A DNA stretch of 64,000 nt from assembly GCF_000381365.1 (NCBI RefSeq), contig NZ_KB905467.1, positions 1,292,424-1,356,423 on the forward strand. Reading direction: 5' to 3'. A model generated the notes under the pieces. The model did not search any database, was not told the origin of the DNA, and was given only the letters and a program-made list of their open reading frames with translations. Each line of letters starts with the position of its first letter. Position 1 is the stretch's first letter. Made by a program: the position numbers and the translations under genes. Positions 1 to 7,709 of the stretch are shown one piece after another. Source of the stretch: Bacteroides salyersiae WAL 10018 = DSM 18765 = JCM 12988. Its GTDB lineage: Bacteria > Bacteroidota > Bacteroidia > Bacteroidales > Bacteroidaceae.

Positions 1-384
1 TATACCCAGAAATTATCGCTTTCGTACATGTCTTCCCATCCGGAATTATACAAACATCTGAGCAATTCTCCGGAAAATGTGACGAAAATGGCAGAGTATG
101 AGAAGGCATTGTCGGGACAGGAAATACATTGGCTGCCCAAAGATAAACTGCCCGTAAACGGACTCCCCTGGATAAAGAGTGGAGACATCATCGTTCTGAC
201 TACAAACATACCGGGATTGGATACAGCGCATATGGGGATTGCCATCTATGTGAAAGACACTTTGTGCCTGCTTCATGCCTCTTCTTCAAGAGGGAAAGTA
301 TTAGTAGATAAACTTGCATTAAGCCGCTTGCTCGACCGTAATAAAAAATGGACGGGAATACGGGTAATAAGAATGAAAAGATGA
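1..384 (+). CDS. DUF1460 family protein, 3' part
   Basis: The reading frame is open from base 1, so the gene is cut by the window edge; the first in-frame ATG (28) is internal. About 127 C-terminal residues remain. They include GDIIVLTTNIPGLDTAHMG, then LLHASS and GKVLVD, the pattern of the DUF1460 family (NlpC/P60-like fold, annotated as N-acetylmuramoyl-L-alanine amidase-like). The His of AHMG and the LLHASS segment fit the catalytic-core region of that fold; the catalytic Cys would lie upstream of the window. The likely role is cell-wall peptide hydrolysis or recycling in the periplasm, but any signal peptide is not visible. The family assignment is by pattern recognition only. Confidence 0.72.
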   Translation, partial: YTQKLSLSYMSSHPELYKHLSNSPENVTKMAEYEKALSGQEIHWLPKDKLPVNGLPWIKSGDIIVLTTNIPGLDTAHMGIAIYVKDTLCLLHASSSRGKVLVDKLALSRLLDRNKKWTGIRVIRMKR

Positions 385-404
385 AAGAAAGAATGAATTA
401 AAGA

Positions 405-1148
405 GTGAATGGAAAAATGAAAACGACAAAAAAAATGGAAGCAACAAAAACAATGGAAACGACAAAAGTGATGAGGACTATTTATCTTTTATTTATCAGC
501 CTGTTCTTACTGGCCGGCAATCTGCCTGCGCAGGATTGGGCCAATTTAAAACAATTTCAAAATGACAACGCAGCATTGGGCGCTCCTGCCAAAGGAGAAA
601 AGCGCGTAGTATTTATGGGTAATTCCATCACCATCGGGTGGTTGAACAATTGTCCGGAATTCTTCAAGGATCGTCCCTATATCAACCGGGGCATCAGCGG
701 GCAGACAACTCCACAGATGTTGCTGCGTTTCCGTCAGGATGTGATCGATCTGCAACCCAAAGCAGTAGTGATTCTTGCCGGTACCAATGATATCGCCGGA
801 AATACAGGCCCCTCTACGCTCGAAATGATAGAAGACAATCTGGCATCTATGGCCCAGTTGGCAAAGGCAAACGGTATCAAAGTAATCCTCTGTTCTGTGT
901 TGCCTGCTTTCGATTATCCATGGCGGCCGGGTATGGAACCCAACGTCAAGATTCCGGAACTGAACAAATGGATCAAGGCCTATGCCGAAAAGAACAAGTT
1001 CATTTATGTGGATTATTTCTCCGCAATGGCTGACGACAGGAACGGACTTCCCTCCGATCTGTCAAAAGACGGGGTGCATCCCAATAAAAAAGGGTACGAA
1101 ATCATGCAACCGATGGTTGAGAAAGCGATTGCAAAAGCACTGAAATAG
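405..1148 (+). CDS. SGNH/GDSL-family hydrolase, secreted
   Basis: The protein carries the SGNH block I motif FMGNSIT (nucleophile Ser), a block III-like LAGTNDIAGN and block V DGVHPN with the Asp/His of the triad, so it is a GDSL-like esterase or acylhydrolase. The most plausible start is the ATG at 471 (MRTIYLLFISLFLLAG), which begins directly with a signal peptide ending near LPAQ. The frame extends upstream to a GTG at 405 through three copies of an 18-bp repeat that supply extra in-frame ATGs at 417, 435 and 453. Such secreted SGNH enzymes in Bacteroides typically deacetylate or de-esterify glycans; the substrate is not visible here. No polysaccharide-utilisation genes flank it. Confidence 0.85.
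   Translation: MNGKMKTTKKMEATKTMETTKVMRTIYLLFISLFLLAGNLPAQDWANLKQFQNDNAALGAPAKGEKRVVFMGNSITIGWLNNCPEFFKDRPYINRGISGQTTPQMLLRFRQDVIDLQPKAVVILAGTNDIAGNTGPSTLEMIEDNLASMAQLAKANGIKVILCSVLPAFDYPWRPGMEPNVKIPELNKWIKAYAEKNKFIYVDYFSAMADDRNGLPSDLSKDGVHPNKKGYEIMQPMVEKAIAKALK
417..470 (+). repeat. 18-bp tandem repeat with in-frame ATG codons
   Basis: Three 18-bp units encode a six-residue repeat of the form M-(K/E)-(T/A)-T-K-x. Each unit places an ATG in frame with the SGNH hydrolase, at 417, 435 and 453, with a fourth at 471 where the signal peptide begins. It may be a 5' leader with alternative starts or simply repeat expansion next to the start codon. Confidence 0.7.
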
Positions 1149-1153
1149 TCAGC

Positions 1154-1813
1154 TTATTTTCGCGTAAGCAACCTGCTTAATTCAAGTTCAAGGCGTTGCT
1201 TCACTTCGGACATCGGGAGTTCTCCTCCCAGTTCCTGACGCAGTGAAGTGACGCCTTTGTCTATAAATCCGCAGGGATGGATGTAACTGAAATAACGTAA
1301 GTCGGTATTCACATTCAAGGCAAGGCCATGCATCGTGACATAATGGCTGCTCCTTACTCCGATCGCACAAATCTTGCGTGCCCGGGCAGTATCTCCTTCC
1401 AACCACACACCGGTGGCTTTTGCCAGCCTTCCCGTCTTGATCTCATAAGAGGCACACACACGGATAACCGCCTCTTCCAGCAGATGCACGTACTCTTTCA
1501 GGCCGAGACCGAACTCTTCAAGATTAAGAATGGGATAACAGACCAATTGTCCCGGACCGTGATAGGTAATATCTCCTCCCCGATCAATATGATAAAGCGT
1601 CGCCCCTATTTTTTCCAATTGCGCTTCGCTCAATAACATATTATTCTCCTTTCCGCTACGTCCTAACGTATACACATGCGGATGTTCACAAAAGACAATA
1701 TGGTTTTCATATACGTCGTTATTCTGCTTGGCTTGAATCAGAGAATCAAACCATTCAGTCTGTCGTTGCCAGGCTTCGGCATACGGAATAAGTCCCCAAT
1801 CGGAAAAGAACAT
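1154..1813 (-). CDS. lipB: Lipoyl(octanoyl) transferase LipB
   Basis: At 219 residues this is a full-length octanoyltransferase that moves octanoate from acyl carrier protein to lipoyl domains of 2-oxoacid dehydrogenases and GcvH, in the cytoplasm. Diagnostic segments are HVYTLGRSG (46-54), the RGGDITYHGPGQL loop (78-90), the catalytic Lys of ARKICAIGV (Lys147) and the acyl-thioester Cys181 in HPCGF. It is the last gene of a minus-strand series after copA, but a 104-bp gap holding an inverted heptad array separates them, so co-transcription with the copper genes is doubtful. The window also encodes glycine decarboxylase (gcvP), whose partner GcvH needs lipoate. Confidence 0.95.
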   Translation of the reverse strand: MFFSDWGLIPYAEAWQRQTEWFDSLIQAKQNNDVYENHIVFCEHPHVYTLGRSGKENNMLLSEAQLEKIGATLYHIDRGGDITYHGPGQLVCYPILNLEEFGLGLKEYVHLLEEAVIRVCASYEIKTGRLAKATGVWLEGDTARARKICAIGVRSSHYVTMHGLALNVNTDLRYFSYIHPCGFIDKGVTSLRQELGGELPMSEVKQRLELELSRLLTRK

Positions 1814-1815
1814 TT

Positions 1816-1921
1816 GAATGATGATTTATGAATTATAATTTATGCCCTGCAATTTACAAATTATACTGCAAAAAAGCAGCATGCCGGGAAAATAATTCAT
1901 AAATCATCATTCATAAGTCAT
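1816..1921. repeat. Inverted heptad-array element A (lipB-copA gap)
   Basis: The left arm (1817-1844) is four 7-bp units such as AATGATG, ATTTATG and AATTATA. The right arm (1894-1921) is four 7-bp units AATTCAT, AAATCAT, CATTCAT and AAGTCAT. Positions 1816-1834 and 1894-1912 form a perfect 19-bp inverted repeat. The core between them contains a small hairpin around ACTGC...GCAG. The right arm includes the stop codon of copA (1918-1920). Confidence 0.85.
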
Positions 1922-4134
1922 TTCTTTCTTCCTAAGCTAAGTGAGTTCAGAACGACACTCACACTTGAAAATGCCATAGCCGCACTTGCCAGCATTGGAT
2001 TCAAGAGTAGCCCGTTCAGAGGAAAAAGTATGCCTGCTGCAATGGGAATTCCTATGAGATTATAGATAAACGCCCAAAACAGGTTCTGATGAATGAGCTT
2101 TACGGTCTGTTTGGACAGATCGAATGCTTTCGGTAACAATAGAAGATCGGAAGTCATCAGTGTAACCATAGCTACATCCATGGCAATATCGGTACCTTTC
2201 CCCATAGCGATGCTGACATCGGCCAGTGCCAATGCCTGCGAATCATTGATGCCATCCCCCACCATTGCCACAGTCTTTCCCTGCAACTGCAATTCGCGGA
2301 TAAAGTCTTCTTTGTCATCCGGCAACGCATCGGCTACAAAACGGTCGATACCCAATTTCCCTGCCACAGCCAAGGCTGTACGTTGCCCGTCGCCGGTCAG
2401 CATGCAAATGTCGATTCCTTGCCGTCTCAGCTCTTTCACAGCTTCGGCAGAGGTGGACTTGACAGGATCGGTGACAGCAATGATAGCTAATAGTTGATTC
2501 CGGCGGCCAAAATAAATGATGCCGTTTCCTTCGGATTCATATTGCACCAACATATCGGCCATAACATCCGTTACGACAGCATCGAAATCCTTCAACAGCT
2601 TATGACTGCCTACCCAGAACAGATCACCTTCATAGACAACCTTAATTCCTTTTCCGGTGATGCTTTCAAAGCTTTCGAGCGGTGCCGGCACTACCTTCTC
2701 TTCGTCTTTCAAAGATGCAACGATTGCTCCGGCAAGAGGATGTTCCGACTTCAGCTCGGCAGCGAGAAGTACATTCTTGAAACACTCTTCCTGAGTTTGC
2801 GCCCATAGCCAACCACTGACAGTAGGATGGCCTTCGGTCAATGTTCCGGTTTTATCGAGTACCACGACATTTACTTTCCGCATCTGTTCCAGAGCGACGG
2901 CATCTTTTATCAAGATATGCTGGCTGGCCGCTTTGCCGATACCTACCATCAGGGCAGTAGGTGTGGCCAGTCCCAAAGCGCACGGACAAGCAATCACCAA
3001 TACGGAAACGGCAGACAGCATGGCATATGAGAAATATTCCGTTCCGCCTATTACCATCCAAAGTACGAAAGTCAGTACGGCGATGCCAAGCACCACCGGA
3101 ACGAAGATACCCGTCACACGGTCGACAATACGCTGTACGGGGGCTTTACTTCCCTGTGCTTCCTGCACCATGCGGATGATGCGGGCAAGAACCGTTTCAC
3201 TGCCTACCTGTGATGCCTTGATGATAAACGAGCCACGTTGATTGATGGTACCGGCAAGCACTTTATCTCCCTTCTTCTTATCTACCGGAATCGGTTCACC
3301 GCTAATCATGCTTTCATCCACAAAAGAATCTCCTTCGGCAAGAACCCCATCTACCGGAATCTGTTCGCCGGGGCGGACAACTACCAGATCGTCAACCTGT
3401 AACTGGTCGATTAAGATTTCTTCCTCAATTCCATTGCGTAATACGCGTGCAACTTTCGGCTGCAACCCCATGAGCTTTTTAATCGCAGCAGTTGTGTTGC
3501 CTTTTGCACGCTCTTCCATTAATTTGCCGGTCAGCACGAAAGCAATAATAACTACGGAAGCCTCGTAATAGACATGCGGCTCCAAACCGCGACTATACCA
3601 GAACTCCGGAAAGAAAGTATTGAATGCACTGAACAGAAATGCGATGGACGTGCTAAGGGCTACTAACGTATCCATGTTACTACGTCCTAACTTCGCCTGC
3701 TTCCATGCGCCCGTGTAAAACGAACCGCCGAAAAGAATCATCACCGCAAGGGTCAGTAACAACTGTATCTCGCTTGAATATGGCACATGCATGAAGACCA
3801 TAGACAAAAGCAACATCGGAACAGCGAATACCCAAGCACCGATGACCTGCATTTTCAGCTTGCGATAGTGCTGGTGTTGTGCTTCCTCGCGTCGTTCCTC
3901 TTTCAGGTTTTCTTCTTCTATGATAAGGTCGTACCCTCCGGAAAGCACAGCCGCCCGGATCTCTCCGGGAGCCAGTTTGTCGGCTTCATACGAGACGGAG
4001 AGTGTATTGGTGGCAAGGTTTACTGAAGCATCTACAATGCCCGGCAGCTTGCGAACTGTTTTTTCAACATTATTGGCACATCCCGCACAGTGCATGTTCA
4101 GTACGGGAAATGCCTTCTTTGTAATAGTACCCAT
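1918..4134 (-). CDS. copA: Copper-translocating P1B-type ATPase
   Basis: This 738-residue Cu(I)-exporting ATPase sits in the inner membrane. It has one N-terminal heavy-metal domain (MHCAGC, residues 14-19), the membrane CPC metal site in ACPCALGLATP (Cys383 and Cys385), the phosphorylation site DKTGTLT (Asp427), the SEHPLAGA motif of the nucleotide domain (463-470), and the hinge GDGINDSQAL. The last membrane helices carry M-A-F-S-S, typical of the Cu+ subgroup. The actuator loop reads SGEP instead of the usual TGE, a common variant in bacterial CopA. Downstream of the TonB receptor and the HMA protein on the same strand, it fits a copper-handling cluster. Its stop codon lies inside a repeat array. 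Confidence 0.95.
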   Translation of the reverse strand: MGTITKKAFPVLNMHCAGCANNVEKTVRKLPGIVDASVNLATNTLSVSYEADKLAPGEIRAAVLSGGYDLIIEEENLKEERREEAQHQHYRKLKMQVIGAWVFAVPMLLLSMVFMHVPYSSEIQLLLTLAVMILFGGSFYTGAWKQAKLGRSNMDTLVALSTSIAFLFSAFNTFFPEFWYSRGLEPHVYYEASVVIIAFVLTGKLMEERAKGNTTAAIKKLMGLQPKVARVLRNGIEEEILIDQLQVDDLVVVRPGEQIPVDGVLAEGDSFVDESMISGEPIPVDKKKGDKVLAGTINQRGSFIIKASQVGSETVLARIIRMVQEAQGSKAPVQRIVDRVTGIFVPVVLGIAVLTFVLWMVIGGTEYFSYAMLSAVSVLVIACPCALGLATPTALMVGIGKAASQHILIKDAVALEQMRKVNVVVLDKTGTLTEGHPTVSGWLWAQTQEECFKNVLLAAELKSEHPLAGAIVASLKDEEKVVPAPLESFESITGKGIKVVYEGDLFWVGSHKLLKDFDAVVTDVMADMLVQYESEGNGIIYFGRRNQLLAIIAVTDPVKSTSAEAVKELRRQGIDICMLTGDGQRTALAVAGKLGIDRFVADALPDDKEDFIRELQLQGKTVAMVGDGINDSQALALADVSIAMGKGTDIAMDVAMVTLMTSDLLLLPKAFDLSKQTVKLIHQNLFWAFIYNLIGIPIAAGILFPLNGLLLNPMLASAAMAFSSVSVVLNSLSLGRKK

Positions 4135-4140
4135 AATTTA

Positions 4141-4206
4141 TTTAGTGATTAGTGGTTAGTGATGAGTGATAAGCATTGGCTGCTATTCACTCATTACTAA
4201 ATAAAC
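4141..4206. repeat. Heptad-array element B (copA-HMA gap)
   Basis: Four successive 7-bp units TTTAGTG, ATTAGTG, GTTAGTG and ATGAGTG occupy 4141-4168. A short core with GGCTGC follows, then an approximately complementary arm (ATTCACTCATTACTAAATA). It fills the 97-bp gap between copA and the HMA gene. The layout is the same as element A but the unit sequence differs. Confidence 0.75.
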
Positions 4207-4231
4207 AACATTTACGGGCCGTTTGTTCAAA

Positions 4232-4543
4232 TTACTTCTTTTCCGCCTGCTTTGTTTCTTCTACAAATTCCGCTTCGTAATTGAATTTCTTGAAACCGGC
4301 CTTGAGTTTCTCTACATTTGTTTTGTCAGCATCGTAGGTAATGGACACCGTCCTTGTTTTCAAGTCCGTAGAGAACTCCTTTACTCCTTTCTCAAACTTG
4401 ATATTATTCTTCACTTTCCGTTCACAATTTTCACAATGCATCTGTGATACTTTGAATACTGCTGTACGGATGTCTTTGGCCATAACGGCTGTTACGCTCA
4501 ATAATGTTATCACCAAGGCTGTCAACATTCTTTTTGTTTTCAT
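4232..4543 (-). CDS. Periplasmic heavy-metal-associated (HMA) domain protein
   Basis: The 103-residue protein has a signal peptide (MKTKRMLTALVITLLSV, cut near VMA-KD) followed by a single HMA fold. Metal-binding cysteines are Cys37 and Cys40 in MHCENC. The C-terminal tail is Glu/Lys rich (EETKQAEKK). It is likely a small periplasmic or membrane-attached Cu(I) chaperone that passes copper between the outer-membrane receptor encoded just upstream (44-bp gap) and the CopA ATPase encoded downstream. The family binds copper through the CxxC pair; direction of transfer is inferred from gene order only. Confidence 0.88.
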   Translation of the reverse strand: MKTKRMLTALVITLLSVTAVMAKDIRTAVFKVSQMHCENCERKVKNNIKFEKGVKEFSTDLKTRTVSITYDADKTNVEKLKAGFKKFNYEAEFVEETKQAEKK

Positions 4544-4586
4544 ATTTTTTCCTCCAATTTATAATTAATAATATTACTTTTTAATT

Positions 4587-6827
4587 TCATTCACTGTTTC
4601 TTGCCAGATTAAATCTGATGCCGATATAGGCTTTTGCACCATGCATCGGCCCCCATATCATAGTAGAATCAAAATTATCTCCCCAAGGATTTGCCGCATC
4701 TATGATCGGATTCTTCTGCTTAAAATTAGTAAGGTTCTCTCCTCCTACGTAGATGGACCAACGGCGGAAATAACGGGTCACCTGCGCACTCAATTGTTCA
4801 AAGCTGCCATACCGTTTTTCCCATGACAGTCCGCCATCTGTCAGGGTATACGGATTCGGCATTCTTCCGCCGCCGTTCAGTTGGAGTGTTGCATCAAACT
4901 GCCATAATCCCAACGGCGTCTGATAAGAAGCTGTCAGAAGCCCTTTATATTTTCCGGTCAAAGGTTTCTCCAGCAATTCTCCGTTATAAGTTGTCTTCGC
5001 ATCCGTCAGGCGGTAAGCCGCAGTCAGAGTAAAACCTTTGAAGAGCGGATAATTCGCCTCTACCTGCAATACTTGTGAATAAGAACGCCCATTCAGGTTG
5101 TAAAACGACACTTCATGAGGATTCGTATCCATATCCACTACCACTTGTTTCTGAAAATCAGTATAATAATATTCTGCGTTGATATTCAGCGTCTTGCCAA
5201 AAAGGGGAATGTAAGTTGAAACACTTGCTCCATAATTCCAGGCTTCTTCCTGATCGAGATGACCGGCTATTTTCACTTTACGGCTACTGGCAAGCAGATA
5301 ATTATTTTCTGCAAGTACATGATTGGTCCGGTAGCCTTTTCCGGCCGAGAGACGCATGTGCAGATACTCATTCGGATTGTACTTGATATGTGCACGGGGA
5401 GTGATAAAGAACCCGTGCTCGCTACTGTGGTCGCCGCGTATTCCTCCCATCAGCATCAGTTTATCGTTCAAATTGAAAGTATACTGAATGTATGCCCCCG
5501 GAACAGATTCTTTTACGAATGCGTTTGTTAATCCCGACTCCGTATTGTTGGTCAGGCGATAATGCTGGTCGTATCCATCGTAATTGAAACTCAATCCGGT
5601 AGAAAGGCTGTGCTGCTTACTGAATTCGGTCTCAAACAATAAAGATGCGTACACATTGCTCTGATCCACATCGTAAAGTTTATGCCCGTATACGGCATCC
5701 TGATTATGAATCGTCCCTTGCAGGATAAGGGCGAGATTGGTATTCTTCTCCTTATCAAATATGTAGGCGTTCTTAGTGAAGGCTTCGTAACGGTTGGTTT
5801 TGATACCTATCTCATAGAGATCGTGTGCCGGTTGGTCATTATGTCCGGCCTGTCCGCTGTTACGCTGTTCCGACATACCCTTGATACCTGCCTGAAACAC
5901 ATAACGGTCGCCCATATATGCCCAACGATTCCACAAATTATACTGCTCCACACGGGGAATATCGACAAAGCCATCGTCATTGCTGTCATGTGTTTTGGTT
6001 TCATTCTCATAATGTGCAAGCAATGAGGTGCTCCATCGTCTGGAAAGTTTTACCGTAGCGTCGGCATTCGCTTCATAACGGGCGGTACTGCTGGCAAAAA
6101 GATTGGCTGATACCCAGTCGGCATCCGGAAGTTGAGGTTTTTTGAACTCTACGTTTATCTGCCCTGTGATCGATTCGTACCCGTTCTTAACCGATGAGCT
6201 GCCTTTGCTAACCTGAATACTTTGCATCCAGGGTCCTGGTACATATCCGAGACCATACGGTGCCGCAGCTCCTCTGTAATTAGGGATGTTTTCCGTCATC
6301 ATCTGTACATACGTACCCGAAAGCCCCAATAACTTAATCTGCTTGGCTCCCGTTGCCGCATCGGAATAACTGACGTCTACCGAGGGGTTGGTAACGAAGC
6401 TCTCGCCAAGATTACAGCAAGCCGCACGGGTGAGTTCGGCGCTACTGATGATATCTTCGTTCATAACACTGTTCCGCAATTTCATCGTTCCGAGTTTTCT
6501 GCTTACGATATTGACTTCATTCAACTCCACCCCCTCGCGGAGCACAATATCAAGTTCCTGATTTTTATCACTGACGTGGATCGTATCATTTTCGAAACCG
6601 ATAAAGCTGACCACAAGCATATGGCTCTTTGCCGGTTTAGATATCGAGAACCGGCCGTCTTCAGCAGTTGTTACGCCATTCGTGGTATTCATCCAAAACA
6701 CATTGGCACCGGGGATAGGTTCTCCGGTATTGTCTTTTACAATTCCTTTTACTTGTGCCTGCGCAGTATAGAAAGTAAAGAAAGCAAGAAATAAGAATAT
6801 ATATTTTATATACATAAATTGTTTCAT
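4587..6827 (-). CDS. TonB-dependent outer-membrane receptor, probably copper-linked
   Basis: The 746-residue protein starts with a signal peptide, then a CarboxypepD_reg-like domain (about 26-100, GIVKDNTGEPIPGANVF), a plug domain (about 110-235, with KGSSSVKNGYESITGQINV) and a 22-strand-type barrel ending in RFNLARNSE. The ATG at 6827 is only about 5 bp from a TAATTTTG -7 box, so translation may begin at the second Met (6815), directly before the signal sequence. Family receptors import metal chelates or other ligands with TonB energy. Its place before an HMA protein and CopA suggests copper or a copper chelate as ligand, but nothing in the sequence proves the ligand. Confidence 0.88.
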   Translation of the reverse strand: MKQFMYIKYIFLFLAFFTFYTAQAQVKGIVKDNTGEPIPGANVFWMNTTNGVTTAEDGRFSISKPAKSHMLVVSFIGFENDTIHVSDKNQELDIVLREGVELNEVNIVSRKLGTMKLRNSVMNEDIISSAELTRAACCNLGESFVTNPSVDVSYSDAATGAKQIKLLGLSGTYVQMMTENIPNYRGAAAPYGLGYVPGPWMQSIQVSKGSSSVKNGYESITGQINVEFKKPQLPDADWVSANLFASSTARYEANADATVKLSRRWSTSLLAHYENETKTHDSNDDGFVDIPRVEQYNLWNRWAYMGDRYVFQAGIKGMSEQRNSGQAGHNDQPAHDLYEIGIKTNRYEAFTKNAYIFDKEKNTNLALILQGTIHNQDAVYGHKLYDVDQSNVYASLLFETEFSKQHSLSTGLSFNYDGYDQHYRLTNNTESGLTNAFVKESVPGAYIQYTFNLNDKLMLMGGIRGDHSSEHGFFITPRAHIKYNPNEYLHMRLSAGKGYRTNHVLAENNYLLASSRKVKIAGHLDQEEAWNYGASVSTYIPLFGKTLNINAEYYYTDFQKQVVVDMDTNPHEVSFYNLNGRSYSQVLQVEANYPLFKGFTLTAAYRLTDAKTTYNGELLEKPLTGKYKGLLTASYQTPLGLWQFDATLQLNGGGRMPNPYTLTDGGLSWEKRYGSFEQLSAQVTRYFRRWSIYVGGENLTNFKQKNPIIDAANPWGDNFDSTMIWGPMHGAKAYIGIRFNLARNSE

Positions 6828-6831
6828 GATG

Positions 6832-6867
6832 CAAAATTACACGATAACCAGTGCAACAGGGTTGCAC
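6832..6867 (-). promoter_or_regulatory. Receptor promoter with hyphenated palindrome
   Basis: On the minus strand TAATTTTG (6839-6832) matches the Bacteroides -7 box TAnnTTTG. Immediately upstream, 6851-6867 is a perfect inverted repeat, GTGCAAC-AGG-GTTGCAC, in place of a clear -33 TTTG. A symmetric site overlapping the promoter is a good candidate operator for the copper cluster. No regulator gene is adjacent. Confidence 0.55.
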
Positions 6868-6958
6868 AATGGTATATTACTTATCTATGGATTAATATTA
6901 CTCTTCATATCTCAGATATAAATATCCCGACTCTTCAGAGTATAAGATATAATCAGAA

Positions 6959-7041
6959 AACATGGGGATGTTCTCATGTACAACATCCGGATGTTCTTGT
7001 ACACAACATGGGGATGTTCTTAATGAAAACATGGGGATGTT
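6959..7041. repeat. Four 23-bp-spaced copies of a 14-bp near-palindrome
   Basis: AACATGGGGATGTT (or, in the second copy, the perfect palindrome AACATCCGGATGTT) begins at 6959, 6982, 7005 and 7028, exactly 23 bp apart. The linkers differ. The array lies in the 311-bp gap between the Cys-rich protein gene and the TonB receptor. The rest of this gap (6868-6958 and 7042-7138) is AT-rich with no further feature that I can see. Confidence 0.9.
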
Positions 7042-7138
7042 TTGAATCTTAAGATATAAAGAAATAGGTATTAGAAATAATGAAAACAGTATCATTGAAT
7101 ACTATTCTCATGCATTCCTTTCTTAGCACACTTGGAGT

Positions 7139-7534
7139 CTAAATAAGCAGGACAGAATATAAAGCCAGATAATGTCGCGAACTGACAGGATGTGGAGGAA
7201 CGTTGTAGGATGTCTCCTGCCACTCTCCCATAAACAATATACTGCGAAATTGAGGTAATAACTCACAGAATAATTGCATGACAGGAACGCTGACGGAAGC
7301 TTCACATGAATGCTTCATCAGATCTACCTTATAGATCGTGGCTGTGCATCCCTCTTCTTTACATGATTTATCTGACTGTTGATGAGACTTACGGCATTTG
7401 GGACAACCATTACTGCAACAGTTTTGTGCGGTTTCGCATGCAGCGCAGCAATAATCAATAACAGAAACTCCTGCCCCGACATATATGATTGTCAGGGAAA
7501 GTATTACAGCAAATATGTAACGGAATCTCTTCAT
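7139..7534 (-). CDS. Small Cys-rich HYC_CC_PP-type protein
   Basis: The start is taken at 7534 (MKRFRYIFAVILSL), because a TATCTTTG promoter box at 7543-7550 lies inside the longer frame that opens at 7576. The 131-residue product has an N-terminal signal or membrane segment, then DYCC (27-30), a cluster CETAQNCCSNGCPKC, a later CKEEGC, and a C-terminal VPPHP. This layout fits the small Bacteroidetes proteins named for HYC, CC and PP motifs that occur next to TonB receptors in metal loci. About ten cysteines suggest metal or copper binding in the periplasm. Function is unproven; the C-terminal LYSVLLI may be a second membrane anchor. Confidence 0.6.
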   Translation of the reverse strand: MKRFRYIFAVILSLTIIYVGAGVSVIDYCCAACETAQNCCSNGCPKCRKSHQQSDKSCKEEGCTATIYKVDLMKHSCEASVSVPVMQLFCELLPQFRSILFMGEWQETSYNVPPHPVSSRHYLALYSVLLI

Positions 7535-7542
7535 ATCGGTTG

Positions 7543-7550
7543 CAAAGATA
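7543..7550 (-). promoter_or_regulatory. -7 promoter box of the Cys-rich gene
   Basis: The minus strand reads TATCTTTG, a match to TAnnTTTG, 8 bp upstream of the ATG at 7534. The leader would be only a few bases. No good -33 TTTG is seen at 19-21 bp. Confidence 0.5.
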
Positions 7551-7709
7551 GAAATAAAAGATGAAATTCGAATCAAAATGAAGATAAAAGGTTATGCAGC
7601 TCTCATGAGGTTAATAAAAATTATATGATTATTATGAAATGTTTTGGCATATCCTATCTGTTTATTTGCAAAAAGAAATGGAAATATATAAAATTCAAAA
7701 CAGAGGCTA

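Noticed and set aside
6959..7041. Possible CRISPR array (regular repeats with variable spacers)
   Set aside because: Repeats are 14 bp, spacers 9 bp and no cas genes are present; size does not fit CRISPR.
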